Notes: generated from the sequence alone by a model not told the origin. A stretch of DNA of 21,153 nt from SZUA-365 sp034002405 (GCA_034002405.1 JAVFAS010000063.1:1-21153), one strand, 5' to 3'. Positions 6,220 to 14,821 are shown, counted from the first letter of the stretch. Numbers and translations are program-made.

Positions 6220-7765
6220 ATTTGTCCGCAATGCCGCGGGACGCGACGTCGTCACCGCGATCAACGGCACGCCCGCCGTGCCGTACATGGGCGTTGGCAA
6301 CTACCATCCCGAAGGTCGCAAGACCGCGCCACCCGTACCGACCTGCGCCGACTATCCCGCCGACGGCAACAAGATCGTCGCCGATTTGAAAACCGCGTTG
6401 GAGAAAGCCGGGCTGCGTGATGGCATGACGATTTCGACCCACCATCATTTCCGTAATGGCGACCTCGTGGCGAATCGTATTTTCGATGCCGCCGCAGAAC
6501 TGGGCGTCAAGGACCTGCGCTGGTTTCCCTCGGCGGCGTTCCCGTGTCACGAACCGCTGATCCGCCATCTCGACAGCGGTGTGATCCATCACATCGAAGG
6601 CTCGATGAACGGTCCGCTCGGCGACTACGCCTCCGCCGGAAAGATGCGCGGCATGGGCGTGTTGCGTTCGCACGGCGGTCGCTACCAGGCGATCCAGGAT
6701 GGCGAGGTGCATGTCGACATCGCGGTGATCGCGGCACCGACGTCGGATCCGTTCGGGAATTGCAACGGCGTGAACGGTCCGTCCGCCTGCGGGGGCCTCG
6801 GCTTCGCGCTCGCCGATTCCCAGTATGCCGACCGGGTGATCGTGGTAACGGATAATCTTGTCCCGTTTCCTTGCGTCCCCTGGCAGATCATGGGCAATCA
6901 TGTTGATTCCGTCGTCGTGGTCGACAAGATCGGCGATCCGGAAAAAATCGTCAGCGGCACGACCAACATCACCAAGAGTCCCGACCGCCTGCTCATCGCC
7001 GAACGCACCGCGCGCTTCGTCGAGGCCGCGGGCATCCTGCGCGACGGCTTCTCCTTCCAGGCGGGCGCCGGCGGTACCGCGCTGTCCTTCGCGCTGTTCC
7101 TCCGCGACATGATGCGCGCGAAAAACATCACGGCCCGCTTCGTCCGCGGCGGCAGCACGCAGTATCTGGTCGACATGCTCGACGAGGGACTGACCGACTA
7201 CATCCTCGACGGACAGACCTTCGATCTCGCCGGCGTGCGGTCGATGCGCGACAATCCGCGGCACATCCACACGAATCCCTTCGTCAGCTATAACTACCAC
7301 AACAAGGGTAACATCGCCTCGATGCTCGACGTGGTCGTGCTCGGCGCGACGGAAGTGGATGTGCATTTCAACGCGAACGTGGTCACGCACAGCGACGGCC
7401 GCCTGCTGCACGGGATCGGGGGCTGGCAGAACTGTCTCTTCTCGAAATGCACCATTCTCCCTATTCCGAGTTTCAGAGATAGAATACCGGTTATCGTCGA
7501 CGAGGTCACCACGCTTTGCGGTCCGGGCGAACTGATCGACGTCGTCGTCACCGAACGCGGCATCGCCATCAATCCGCTGCGTCAGGACCTGATCGACCGC
7601 ACGAAACATTCCGGCCTCCCGATCCGGCCGATCGAGGCACTCAAGGAGGAAACTGAATCAATCTGTGGCGGCGTCCCCGAAAAACCGCGCTTCCGCGATA
7701 ACGCCATCGCCGCCATCAAATGGGTCGATGGCACCGTCATCGATATCGTCCGGCAATTGTTGTAG
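6209..7765 (+). CDS. citF: Citrate lyase alpha subunit (citrate:acetyl-ACP transferase)
   Basis: This 518-residue cytoplasmic protein is CitF, which exchanges acetyl for citrate on the acyl carrier before CitE cleaves citryl-ACP to acetyl-ACP and oxaloacetate. Typical stretches are STHHHFRNGD near the N-terminus, HIEGSMNGPLG, SDPFGNCNGVNGPSACGGLG, DNLVPFPCVPWQI and, near the C-terminus, VTERGIAINPLRQDL. The length matches known CitF proteins. ATG 6209 follows a strong AAGGAGG and overlaps the end of the CitD-CitE gene, so the two are cotranscribed. In bacteria this enzyme usually serves citrate fermentation. Without citC, citX, citG or a citrate transporter nearby, the physiological role cannot be fixed here. 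Confidence 0.93.
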   Translation: MKDEFVRNAAGRDVVTAINGTPAVPYMGVGNYHPEGRKTAPPVPTCADYPADGNKIVADLKTALEKAGLRDGMTISTHHHFRNGDLVANRIFDAAAELGVKDLRWFPSAAFPCHEPLIRHLDSGVIHHIEGSMNGPLGDYASAGKMRGMGVLRSHGGRYQAIQDGEVHVDIAVIAAPTSDPFGNCNGVNGPSACGGLGFALADSQYADRVIVVTDNLVPFPCVPWQIMGNHVDSVVVVDKIGDPEKIVSGTTNITKSPDRLLIAERTARFVEAAGILRDGFSFQAGAGGTALSFALFLRDMMRAKNITARFVRGGSTQYLVDMLDEGLTDYILDGQTFDLAGVRSMRDNPRHIHTNPFVSYNYHNKGNIASMLDVVVLGATEVDVHFNANVVTHSDGRLLHGIGGWQNCLFSKCTILPIPSFRDRIPVIVDEVTTLCGPGELIDVVVTERGIAINPLRQDLIDRTKHSGLPIRPIEALKEETESICGGVPEKPRFRDNAIAAIKWVDGTVIDIVRQLL

Positions 7766-7779
7766 GGCTGCTTCCAGTG

Positions 7780-7805
7780 TAGGGCCACTTCGCGAAGCGG
7801 CCCTA
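7780..7805. terminator. Shared palindromic terminator between citF and the NlpC/P60 gene
   Basis: The arms TAGGGCC-A-CTTCG and CGAAG-C-GGCCCTA pair over 12 of 13 positions, with one A-C mismatch. The element sits 14 bp after the citF stop and overlaps the stop codon of the convergent NlpC gene. A short TTT follows on the plus strand. Its 24-bp core is 21/24 identical to the palindrome at 3557-3580. Confidence 0.65.
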
Positions 7806-8336
7806 TTTGATTATCATCCGCGCGCCGGCATAGTGGCGGGCGTAGTACGAATCGTCGAGGGAGGAAACGATCACTCCGGCGCGGGTCGAGGAGTGGACAA
7901 AACGATCCTCACCGACGTAGATGCCGACATGGGTGATCCCCGGACCGGCGGTATTGGCGAAGAACACCAGGTCCGCCGGGCGAAGCTGTTCGCGCGTGAT
8001 CGCGCGTCCCTTGCGGAATAGCTCGCGGGCGCGGCGCGGAAGATCCAATTTGAATTTTTCGTAGACCGCGTTCACCAGTCCCGAGCAGTCCACCCCGCGT
8101 TTGGTCGTTCCCGCATAGCGGTACGGCGTGCCGATCCATTCATAGGCCTCGCCCACAACCGCGCGCCGGCCGCGGCTCAGATCCGCCGGCAACGCGGGCC
8201 GGTATCCGGCATCACGCTCCGCCACCGTCCGCTTCGATGGACGCCGCGACGATGTCGTCTCCTCCGTCCCGCTGCACGCCGCCAGCATCACGACCACGGG
8301 CAACAGCAGAAGAAGAATGCGATGGGGATGTAACAT
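7803..8336 (-). CDS. NlpC/P60-family lipoprotein, probable peptidoglycan endopeptidase
   Basis: This is a 177-residue exported lipoprotein. A hydrophobic signal segment (LLLLLPVVVMLAAC) ends in the lipobox LAAC, with Cys21 as the lipidation site. Residues about 58-177 form an NlpC/P60 papain-like domain with catalytic Cys84 (VDCSG), His136 (ITHVGIY) and a third polar residue, His148 (FVHSS). These enzymes cut the D-Glu-diaminopimelate bond or related stem-peptide bonds in peptidoglycan during wall remodelling. A short polar linker (about 25-55) separates membrane anchor and enzyme; no SH3 or LysM domain is present. The closest well-known relatives by architecture are Spr/MepS and YafL-type lipoproteins. 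It stands alone on the minus strand and converges with citF. Confidence 0.92.
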   Translation of the reverse strand: MLHPHRILLLLLPVVVMLAACSGTEETTSSRRPSKRTVAERDAGYRPALPADLSRGRRAVVGEAYEWIGTPYRYAGTTKRGVDCSGLVNAVYEKFKLDLPRRARELFRKGRAITREQLRPADLVFFANTAGPGITHVGIYVGEDRFVHSSTRAGVIVSSLDDSYYARHYAGARMIIK

Positions 8337-8361
8337 GGGGAATTCTTATTCGGTTACTGTG

Positions 8362-8392
8362 AGAAAATAAAGTTTTTCTTGAAGACCGCAAA
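8362..8392 (-). promoter_or_regulatory. Candidate promoter of the NlpC/P60 gene
   Basis: On the minus strand TTTG (8392-8389) is followed after 19 bp by TATTTTCT (8369-8362), close to the Bacteroidota TTTG-N19-TAnnTTTG layout. The ATG is 26 bp downstream of the -7 box. Confidence 0.45.
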
Positions 8393-8444
8393 GAGCGGGG
8401 ATGCCCGCAGCACACCGGAAACATGAACCCGGTTCGCTGCATCC

Positions 8445-8476
8445 GCGCCGCAGGCGCAACGCGCGCCGCAGGCGCA
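8445..8476. repeat. Two short hairpin repeats, GCGCCGCAGGCGCA
   Basis: The 14-mer GCGCCGCAGGCGCA occurs at 8445-8458 and 8463-8476 (period 18). Each copy can fold as a small GCGCC/GGCGC stem. The pair lies between the NlpC promoter region and the tRNA promoter. Confidence 0.7.
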
Positions 8477-8483
8477 CAGGACT

Positions 8484-8511
8484 TGTTTTTTTCAACCCAC
8501 GATGCTACATT
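8484..8511 (+). promoter_or_regulatory. Candidate promoter of the tRNA-Ala gene
   Basis: TTGTTT (8484-8489) and TACATT (8506-8511) are separated by 16 bp. A start about 7 bp downstream (near 8518) would put the 5' end of the transcript just before the mature tRNA at 8521. Confidence 0.45.
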
Positions 8512-8517
8512 AGGAAG

Positions 8518-8593
<76 letters not shown>

Positions 8594-8683
8594 CGACATA
8601 TGTTGGACCAGAAACCGGTTGTATGAACGCGCACACGACTTTTCGCAAGATCACACACACGAACCGGTCCACATCGTAACCGT

Positions 8684-8712
8684 AAAGTGCATCCTTGAGG
8701 TGCACTTTTTTT
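8684..8712 (+). terminator. Intrinsic terminator downstream of tRNA-Ala
   Basis: AAAGTGCA pairs with TGCACTTT around the loop TCCTTGAGG, which has an inner CCT/AGG pairing. A T-run continues to 8712. It lies 90 bp after the tRNA and would separate it from the Nif3 gene. Confidence 0.8.
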
Positions 8713-8779
8713 ATCCTCCTGGACCGATCCCGAAGCGGCGGGTGACCACCGTGTCATCGATACCCAACGAAGCGACCGC

Positions 8780-8809
8780 AACCGAACACATCGCAACCGA
8801 ACGCACCGC
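8780..8809 (+). repeat. 15-bp direct repeat before the Nif3 gene
   Basis: AACCGAACACATCGC and AACCGAACGCACCGC lie head to tail (period 15, three mismatches). A degenerate third copy precedes them. The repeat ends 5 bp before the proposed Nif3 start and may be chance low complexity. Confidence 0.5.
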
Positions 8810-8814
8810 AGCAC

Positions 8815-9849
8815 ATGCCACGCATCAACGATATTCTTGCCACCTTGCAATCCTGGGCACCGCCCGCCATCGCGTGGGGGCGTGACAATATCGGATTGCT
8901 CGTCGGCGATGGTGCACGCGAGGTCTCGCGCGTGCTGGTCTGTCTGGATGTCACACCGGCCGTCGTCGACGAAGCGGTCGCGGAGGATGCGCAGCTCATC
9001 GTGGCGCATCATCCGCTGATTTTTCACCCGATGAAGTCGCTCCGGACGGACAGCCCGCATGGTGCGATGCTTGCCGCGTTGCTGCGGGCGGATATCGGGG
9101 TCATTGCCGTGCACACCAATGCCGATGCGACGTGGGGTGGACTCAACCATGTGCTCGCGAGCACACTCGGCTTGACGGATCTCGAGGTGCTCGACCCGAC
9201 ACGGGGAGAACTGCGCGGCATGACCGTCCGGTTTCAGGGCGCGATGATGTTCGTGGAAGAAGTGCTCGTACGACTTCGCGCGATCGATGGGGTCGAGGCG
9301 TATCCGCGTCCGATGGACGGCAATGATGCGGTCATCGACATCATCGCGGCCTCGTGGAATGCCGGTCGCGTGCGCGCCGCGTTGCATTCCGTCCTCGCGG
9401 AATCACCGCATACGCTCACCGAGCATCGCTTCGAGCATGCGGCGCCGGGATATGGCATCGGCGCGGTGGGCCATCTCGCGCGGCCCCGCGATGTAGGGGA
9501 GTTTCTCGCCGACGTGAAAACGGCACTGGGCAACGAGTGGCTGCGGGTCAGTCCGTTCGACGCGACACGCCGCATTCATCGCGTCGCGGTCTGCAGCGGG
9601 GCGGGATCGTCCTACGTGCGTGCCGCCATTGCCGCCGGTGCCGATGCCTATGTCACCGGCGATCTGTCACATCATGTGTTTCTCGACCATCGGGACGAAA
9701 TTCTGCTCGTCGATGCGGGGCATTATCACACCGAGCGCATTTTTATCGACCGCTGTGTCGATATCCTTGCGAAAAGCACTTTCGAGAACAGCAAAAAAAT
9801 TGATATTTTACGAGGACGAACGAATACGAATCCGATTCGTTTCGTGTAG
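8815..9849 (+). CDS. Nif3-like dinuclear metal-centre protein (long form)
   Basis: This 344-residue cytoplasmic protein belongs to the NIF3/YbgI (DUF34) family, whose members form hexamers with a two-metal site and are implicated as metal-dependent hydrolases; the cellular role is still debated. Seen here are WGRDNIGLLVG, the metal ligands of AHHPLIF (His65, His66) and VHTNADA (His100, Asp104), and the C-terminal signature DAGHYHTE with the final His/Glu ligands. It is about 100 residues longer than E. coli YbgI. The extra part (about 125-235) corresponds to the PII-like insert of the long family members. It is followed closely by a zinc-ribbon coiled-coil gene, a pairing I recall from other bacteria. 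No strong Shine-Dalgarno precedes ATG 8815, but the start fits the family N-terminus. Confidence 0.92.
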   Translation: MPRINDILATLQSWAPPAIAWGRDNIGLLVGDGAREVSRVLVCLDVTPAVVDEAVAEDAQLIVAHHPLIFHPMKSLRTDSPHGAMLAALLRADIGVIAVHTNADATWGGLNHVLASTLGLTDLEVLDPTRGELRGMTVRFQGAMMFVEEVLVRLRAIDGVEAYPRPMDGNDAVIDIIAASWNAGRVRAALHSVLAESPHTLTEHRFEHAAPGYGIGAVGHLARPRDVGEFLADVKTALGNEWLRVSPFDATRRIHRVAVCSGAGSSYVRAAIAAGADAYVTGDLSHHVFLDHRDEILLVDAGHYHTERIFIDRCVDILAKSTFENSKKIDILRGRTNTNPIRFV

Positions 9850-9872
9850 CACGAAGAATCACAGGAGATCCC

Positions 9873-10595
9873 TTGAAAAGCATACTTCAATCGCTGTACT
9901 TGCTTCAACTGCTCGATTCGGAACTGGACGAACTGCGCGAACTCCGCGGCGATCTTCCCGAGACCGTCAATCACATGGAGAGCGAACTCGAACAGGTCGA
10001 AGGCCGCATCGAGGAGATTGATGGCGCGCTCAAACGGGGCGCGACCGAACGCAGCATGAAGGAAAAGGAATCGCTCGAGCTGATCGCCAAGATCGAGAAG
10101 TACAAGGGCCAGCAGCTGGAAGTGACCAACAACAGGGAATATGACGCCCTGACCCGCGAGATGGAAAACGCGGAAACCACGATCGCGACGAATGAAGCCT
10201 TGGTGCAGGACTGGATCGAGCAGAACGAACAGCTCAAGCTCAGCAAGGAACAATTCGAGGCGAAACGGGACGAATTGCTCAAGGAACTCGAAGTCAAGCG
10301 CGAGGAACTCAAGGAAATTCTCGAGACGACCCGGGAAGAGGAATTGAATTTCGAACGCCGGCGTGAACAAGCCGTCAACGAGGTACTCGAACGTGACATG
10401 CAGCTCTATCAGCGCATTCGCGCGGCGAAAGGAAAGGCCGTCGTGGCCATCCGCCGTGTCTCGTGCAGCGGCTGTTACAACGTGGTTCCCCCGCAGTTAA
10501 TTCTCGAGATCAAGAAAAACGACCGCCTGTTCACATGCGAACACTGCGGACGCATCCTGGTCTCCGAGGAAATCGCGCAGGAAACGAAGATCTGA
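9873..10595 (+). CDS. Coiled-coil protein with C4-type zinc ribbon (zf-RING_7 family)
   Basis: This 240-residue cytoplasmic protein is a long antiparallel coiled coil (about 5-180; rich in Glu, Lys, Leu and Arg heptads) followed by a zinc ribbon. The zinc ligands are Cys198 and Cys201 (SCSGC) and Cys222 and Cys225 (TCEHC). This arrangement matches the family that includes chlamydial CT398, thought to act as a structural or nucleic-acid-related adaptor; no enzymatic function is known. TTG 9873 is the start codon, with AGGAG five bases upstream; no ATG fits better. It follows nif3 by 23 bp, so the two are probably one operon. The RNase P RNA begins only about 10 bp after its stop. Confidence 0.9.
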   Translation: MKSILQSLYLLQLLDSELDELRELRGDLPETVNHMESELEQVEGRIEEIDGALKRGATERSMKEKESLELIAKIEKYKGQQLEVTNNREYDALTREMENAETTIATNEALVQDWIEQNEQLKLSKEQFEAKRDELLKELEVKREELKEILETTREEELNFERRREQAVNEVLERDMQLYQRIRAAKGKAVVAIRRVSCSGCYNVVPPQLILEIKKNDRLFTCEHCGRILVSEEIAQETKI

Positions 10596-10605
10596 TCCGA
10601 TACAC

Positions 10606-11068
10606 AGCGGACCCGTGTTCATCGGGCGGTCGCCTCTGCCTCGCGCAGGGGAGGAAAGTCCGAACTCCGCAGGGCAGGGTGCCGGATAACATCCGGGCGT
10701 CGAAAGGCGACGGAAAGTGCAACAGAAAACATACCGCCTGTTCCGCGACGCCTCGGCCGAGCGGGACCGGTAAGGGTGAAATGGTGCGGTAAGAGCGCAC
10801 CGGCAGTCTGGCAACAGGCTGGCCTGGCAAACCCCACCCGGAGCAAGACCATGTAGGAATGTCGTCTCCGGAACTGCGTGGCCCGCGCAGTGAACACGCC
10901 GCACCGCGGAACGCTTGTCGTTTCGCGATCGCTCCTGTTCCGGCATTCGGGTAGGTCGCACGAATTTCGCGGTAACGCGGAATCCAGATAGATGGCCGCC
11001 TCGTTCCGCTTCCGCTTCGGTGGACGGGATAGACAGAATTCGGCTTACAGATGGACGCGGGTTCCGCT
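10606..11068 (+). ncRNA. rnpB: RNase P RNA, bacterial class A
   Basis: This is the catalytic RNA of RNase P, which trims the 5' leaders of tRNAs. Conserved blocks appear in order: GAGGAAAGTCCGAACTCC, CAGGGTGCCGGATAACATCC, GAAAGTGCAACAGAAA, GGGTGAAATGGTGCGGTAAG, CCTGGCAAACCCCACCCGGA, AGATAGATGGCCGCC and GACAGAATTCGGCTTACAG. The ends pair as helix P1 (AGCGGACCCGTGTTCATC with GATGGACGCGGGTTCCGCT). At about 463 nt it is longer than the E. coli RNA (377 nt). Much of the excess lies in a P12-side arm closed by CCGGAAC (10868) and GTTCCGG (10937). No promoter is evident in the 10-bp gap after the zinc-ribbon gene, so it may be transcribed with it or from within that gene. Confidence 0.96.
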
Positions 11069-11139
11069 GTGTTTTCCCTGAATTTGAAATCTATGAGTTG
11101 AAATATGTGTATGATTCATTACAATAAAAGGACAAATCC

Positions 11140-12903
11140 ATGGACGCCAGGTGGAGCATTCGGGCCCCCGGGGACCCCGCCAAGGTGCGTCGGCTGGTTG
11201 AGGAGATTCATGTACCGCAAATCATTGCTTCGATCCTGATCAACCGAGGGATCGAGGACTACGAGACCGCGAAAGCCTTCTTCCGACCGTCGCTCGATCA
11301 ACTGCACAACCCCTTCCTCATGCATGACATGGAGAAGGCGGTGTCACGTGTGGTCAAGGCGAAAAACGAACAGGAAAAAATCCTCGTCTACGGGGATTAT
11401 GATGTCGACGGCACCAACAGCGCGAGCCTGCTCTATCTCTTTCTGCGCAGGATCGGGTGTGAGGTGGATGTCTACATTCCCGACCGGATGAACGAGGGCT
11501 ACGGAATCTCCGAAGCCGGTATCGACTACGCGAAACGCATCGACACAACCCTGCTGATTTCCATCGACTGCGGTATCACCGCGGTCTCCCAGGTCGAATA
11601 CGCCAAGACCAAGGGTATCGAGGTCATTATCTGCGACCATCACGAGCCGGGGCAGGAAATCCCTGACGCGTATGCCGTGCTCGACACACTCAAGCCGGGC
11701 GACCACTACCCATTCAAGTTCCTCTCCGGCGCGGGCGTGGGATTCAAGTTGATACAGGGACTCGCCGAATATTACGCGATGCGTGAAGTCCCCTACGAAT
11801 ATCTCGATTTCGTGGCGATCGCCGCCGCGGCCGATATCGTGCCGATGGTGGGGGAGAACCGTATTCTCGTCCATTACGGTCTGAAAATCATCAATGAAAA
11901 TCCCCGTGCCGGCATCAAGGCGCTGATGGAATCCTCGAACCTCCGCTACGGCGATCTGACCGCCCAGCAAATCGTGTTCGTCATGGCGCCGCGCATCAAT
12001 GCCGTCGGCCGTCTCGGCGACGCGACCCGGGCCGTGGAACTGCTGACCTGCGACGAGGAAGTCCGCGCCAAGGAATGCGCGTTGATCCTCGAGGAGGAGA
12101 ACCGCAATCGGCGGGTCATCGACGAGGAAACCTTCAACCAGGCGACCATTGTCGCGGCGGATTTTCTCGCCGGTGACGACGACAAACCCATCGTCATCCA
12201 CAACGGCGACTGGCATCCGGGTGTGATCGGTATCGTCGCCTCGCGTCTGGTGGAGAAATTTTATCGTCCCACCGTGCTCCTGACCACCATCGACGGCGTG
12301 GCGAAGGGCTCGGCCCGTTCGATCATGAATTTCAATATCTACGAGGCCCTGCGACGCTGCGAACATCTGCTGCTGCAATTCGGCGGACATAAATACGCGG
12401 CGGGACTCGCGCTGGAGATCAAGAAGATTCCGGAGTTCACCGAGCTGTTCACCAGCATCGCCAAGGAGATGCTCGACGAGGACATGCTCACGCATGAAAT
12501 CACGGCCGACGCGTTTATCCGCCTCGGCGACATCACGCCGCGATTCTTTCGCATTCTCAAACAATTCGCGCCGTTTGGTCCCGGAAACATGCGGCCGATT
12601 TTCTTTTCCAACGATCTCGAGGTCTTCGGGTCGCCGCGCATTGTCGGGCGTGACCATCTCAAGCTCAAGGTGCGGCAGGACGGTATCGTCTTCGACTGCA
12701 TCGGTTTCAACCTCGGTTCCCGGCTCGAGATTGTCTCGCGCAAGGATGTCCGCATCGACATGCTCTTCACCATCGAGGAGAACTCCTGGAACGGCAACGT
12801 CTTCCCGCAGCTGAAGCTGCGTGACGTGCGTCCCACCAACCTCGACCGCACCAATACGGAAATTCTTGCCCAGATTCGCGCATTTCAACAGGAAGTTGCA
12901 TAG
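11140..12903 (+). CDS. recJ: Single-stranded-DNA-specific 5'-3' exonuclease RecJ
   Basis: This 587-residue DHH-family nuclease degrades single-stranded DNA 5' to 3' in recombination, mismatch and base-excision repair. Catalytic metal-binding motifs are YGDYDVDG (Asp86, Asp88, Asp90), SIDCG (Asp143) and the DHH motif CDHHEPG (Asp166-His168). The DHHA1 part carries FGGHKYAAGL, and an OB-like C-terminal domain follows (about 460-587), ending near PQLKLRDVRPTNLD. The length is normal for RecJ. ATG 11140 has AAGGA about 8 nt upstream. It stands between rnpB and yebC-ruvC-ruvA, a repair and recombination neighbourhood. Confidence 0.96.
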   Translation: MDARWSIRAPGDPAKVRRLVEEIHVPQIIASILINRGIEDYETAKAFFRPSLDQLHNPFLMHDMEKAVSRVVKAKNEQEKILVYGDYDVDGTNSASLLYLFLRRIGCEVDVYIPDRMNEGYGISEAGIDYAKRIDTTLLISIDCGITAVSQVEYAKTKGIEVIICDHHEPGQEIPDAYAVLDTLKPGDHYPFKFLSGAGVGFKLIQGLAEYYAMREVPYEYLDFVAIAAAADIVPMVGENRILVHYGLKIINENPRAGIKALMESSNLRYGDLTAQQIVFVMAPRINAVGRLGDATRAVELLTCDEEVRAKECALILEEENRNRRVIDEETFNQATIVAADFLAGDDDKPIVIHNGDWHPGVIGIVASRLVEKFYRPTVLLTTIDGVAKGSARSIMNFNIYEALRRCEHLLLQFGGHKYAAGLALEIKKIPEFTELFTSIAKEMLDEDMLTHEITADAFIRLGDITPRFFRILKQFAPFGPGNMRPIFFSNDLEVFGSPRIVGRDHLKLKVRQDGIVFDCIGFNLGSRLEIVSRKDVRIDMLFTIEENSWNGNVFPQLKLRDVRPTNLDRTNTEILAQIRAFQQEVA

Positions 12904-12938
12904 ATGGTATCTGTTTTTCATTACTCGTGGAGGCACTG

Positions 12939-13679
12939 ATGTCCGGTCACTCAAAATGGGCCACGATCAAGAGAGCCAAGGGCGCGAAGGATGCCGCCCG
13001 CGGCAAGCTCTTTGGTCGCATCATCAAGGAAATAACCATCGCCGCGCGCAATGGCGGCGACCCTGACGGCAATCCGCGGCTGCGGCTCGCCGTCGACAAG
13101 GCGAAGGGCGCCAACATGCCCGCGGACAACATCAAACGCGCCATCCAGCGCGGCACCGGGGAGATGGAAGGGGTCAATTACGAGGAAAATACCTACGAGG
13201 GCTACGGACCCAGTGGCGTGGCGTTTCTGGTCGAGACCATTACCGACAACAAGAACCGCACGGTGGCGGAACTGCGGCACCTGTTCTCGAAGAACGGCGG
13301 CAGTCTCGCCGAAAGCGGCTCGGTCGCGTGGAAATTCAGTCGCAAGGGGGTCATCGCGATCCCGAAGAAATACGGCGAGGATGACCTCATGATGATCGCG
13401 CTCGAAGCGGGCGCCGAGGACATGACCATCGAGGAGGAGTCCTTCGAAATCGTTACCGATCCCGCCTCGTTCGACACCGTGGTGAAGGCGCTGGAGGAAC
13501 AGGAGATCGAGATCCAGGAATCCGAAATTCAGATGGTGCCGCAGAACACGGTGAAGGTCGACGGCAAGGATGCCGAGGGTGTGCTGCGTCTGCTCGAGGT
13601 GCTCGAGGATCACGACGACGTGCAGAATGTGTACGCCGACTTCGATATCGACGCGGATGTCATGTCCTCGCTGGAATAA
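12939..13679 (+). CDS. yebC: YebC/PmpR-family (TACO1) protein
   Basis: This 246-residue cytoplasmic protein begins with the family hallmark MSGHSKWATIKRAKGAKDAARGK and has typical segments (GDPDGNPRLRLAVDKAKGAN, YEGYGPSGVAFLVE, FSKNGGSLAESGSVAW). YebC proteins were first described as transcription regulators; newer work assigns some of them to relieving ribosome stalling at polyproline stretches. ATG 12939 is preceded by GGAGG (12929-12933) at good spacing; the frame-extending GTG 12927 is less likely. It lies 35 bp after recJ and 9 bp before ruvC, consistent with a recJ-yebC-ruvC-ruvA operon. Confidence 0.96.
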   Translation: MSGHSKWATIKRAKGAKDAARGKLFGRIIKEITIAARNGGDPDGNPRLRLAVDKAKGANMPADNIKRAIQRGTGEMEGVNYEENTYEGYGPSGVAFLVETITDNKNRTVAELRHLFSKNGGSLAESGSVAWKFSRKGVIAIPKKYGEDDLMMIALEAGAEDMTIEEESFEIVTDPASFDTVVKALEEQEIEIQESEIQMVPQNTVKVDGKDAEGVLRLLEVLEDHDDVQNVYADFDIDADVMSSLE

Positions 13680-13688
13680 GCGACCGCG

Positions 13689-14225
13689 ATGCTGATTCTC
13701 GGCGTCGATCCCGGATCGCTCGTCACCGGGTATGGAATCATCGAGGTGCGCGGCAGGACGTACCGTCGAACCGCATCGGGCGTGATCACCATGCGACCGT
13801 CCGACTCCGTCGCCATCCGCCTGCGCACGGTGTATGACGGACTCCTCGCCGTGATCGACGCGCATCACCCCGATGAATTCTGCATCGAAACCGCATTCTA
13901 CGGGAAGAATGTCCAGTCCATGCTCAAGCTCGGCCAGGTGCGCGGCGTCGCCATTCTCGCCGCCGTGCATCGCCAGCTGGGCATTTCCGAGTATTCCCCC
14001 CGCGAGGTCAAACATTCCGTCACCGGAACGGGCGCCGCGGCGAAACAGCAGGTCGAGTACATGGTCAAGGCAATCCTCGGACTGACGGAAGGATTCCGGA
14101 AATCGGACGAAGCCGATGGTCTCGCACTCGCTATCTGTCACGCGATGCACATCACCGAACCACGGAAGCAATTCAGGAGCTGGCGGAGCTTCGCCGAGGA
14201 ACACCCGGAGCGGATACGGAAATGA
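13689..14225 (+). CDS. ruvC: Holliday junction resolvase RuvC
   Basis: This 178-residue endonuclease cuts Holliday junctions after RuvAB branch migration. The RNase H-like fold shows LGVDPGSLVTGYGI with catalytic Asp7, IETAFYGKNVQSMLKLGQVRG with the second acidic residue (Glu), and KSDEADGLALAICH with the C-terminal acidic pair. Length and spacing are typical. It begins 9 bp after yebC and its TGA overlaps the ruvA ATG by 4 nt, so the two are translationally coupled. ruvB is not in the window. Confidence 0.96.
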   Translation: MLILGVDPGSLVTGYGIIEVRGRTYRRTASGVITMRPSDSVAIRLRTVYDGLLAVIDAHHPDEFCIETAFYGKNVQSMLKLGQVRGVAILAAVHRQLGISEYSPREVKHSVTGTGAAAKQQVEYMVKAILGLTEGFRKSDEADGLALAICHAMHITEPRKQFRSWRSFAEEHPERIRK

Positions 14226-14821
14226 TTGAATATCTCGAAGGAACACTCGCAGCCAAGGAACCGATGTCCGCCGTTGTCGACGTCGGCGGGGTGGCCTTCG
14301 CCGTGCAGATCTCCCTGCACACGCATGACCGGCTTCCCGCGGCAGGGGAGCGGGTGCGTCTGCTCACGCATCTGCACGTCCGCGAGGATGCCCTCCAGCT
14401 CTTCGGCTTCGCCGACACGGCCGAACGCCAGATTTTCCGCCTGTTGCAGGGCATTTCCGGAATCGGCGCCCGCATGGCGCTGAATGTGCTCAGCGGTATC
14501 TCGCCCGACGACCTGCGCCTGCGCGTCAGCGGCGGCGACGTCGCGGCGCTCACCCGTATTCCCGGCATCGGGAAGAAAACCGCCGAACGTATCATCGTCG
14601 AATTGCGTGACCGCTTCGCGAAGGGCCTCGAGAGCCTCGATCGTGCATCTGCCGGCGGAGCTCTCGGAGTGCGTGATGAAGCACTCATGGCACTGCAGGC
14701 ATTGGGTTACGCGCGTCCCGCCGCCGAAAAAGCCCTTTCCATCACCGTCGGAAGCCTCGACGCCCCCGCTTCCACCGCCTCCGAACTGGTGAAATCGGCC
14801 CTCAAGCTGCTCAACTCTTGA
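14222..14821 (+). CDS. ruvA: Holliday junction branch migration protein RuvA
   Basis: This 199-residue protein binds four-way DNA junctions as a tetramer and loads the RuvB helicase. Domain I is an OB fold (MIEYLEGTLAAKEPMSAVVDVGGVAFAV). Domain II carries two helix-hairpin-helix motifs (GISGIGARMALNVLSG and TRIPGIGKKTAERIIVEL), and domain III (about 150-199; REALMALQALGY-like region) contacts RuvB. It is the last gene of the plus-strand run and is followed by a hairpin with a T-run 94 bp downstream. Confidence 0.97.
   Translation: MIEYLEGTLAAKEPMSAVVDVGGVAFAVQISLHTHDRLPAAGERVRLLTHLHVREDALQLFGFADTAERQIFRLLQGISGIGARMALNVLSGISPDDLRLRVSGGDVAALTRIPGIGKKTAERIIVELRDRFAKGLESLDRASAGGALGVRDEALMALQALGYARPAAEKALSITVGSLDAPASTASELVKSALKLLNS

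Noticed and set aside
6182..7609. 475-residue open frame antisense to citF
   Set aside because: Typical GC-rich antisense shadow with no recognisable domain; citF on the plus strand is certain.
11098..11125. Promoter-like TTGAAA-N16-TACAAT before recJ
   Set aside because: A start at about 11132 would place the transcript start within the recJ ribosome-binding site, 8 nt from the ATG; the AT-rich stretch makes chance matches likely.
11344..12954. 536-residue open frame antisense to recJ
   Set aside because: Same codon-bias artefact; composition rich in Asp, His, Arg and Val as expected for shadow frames.
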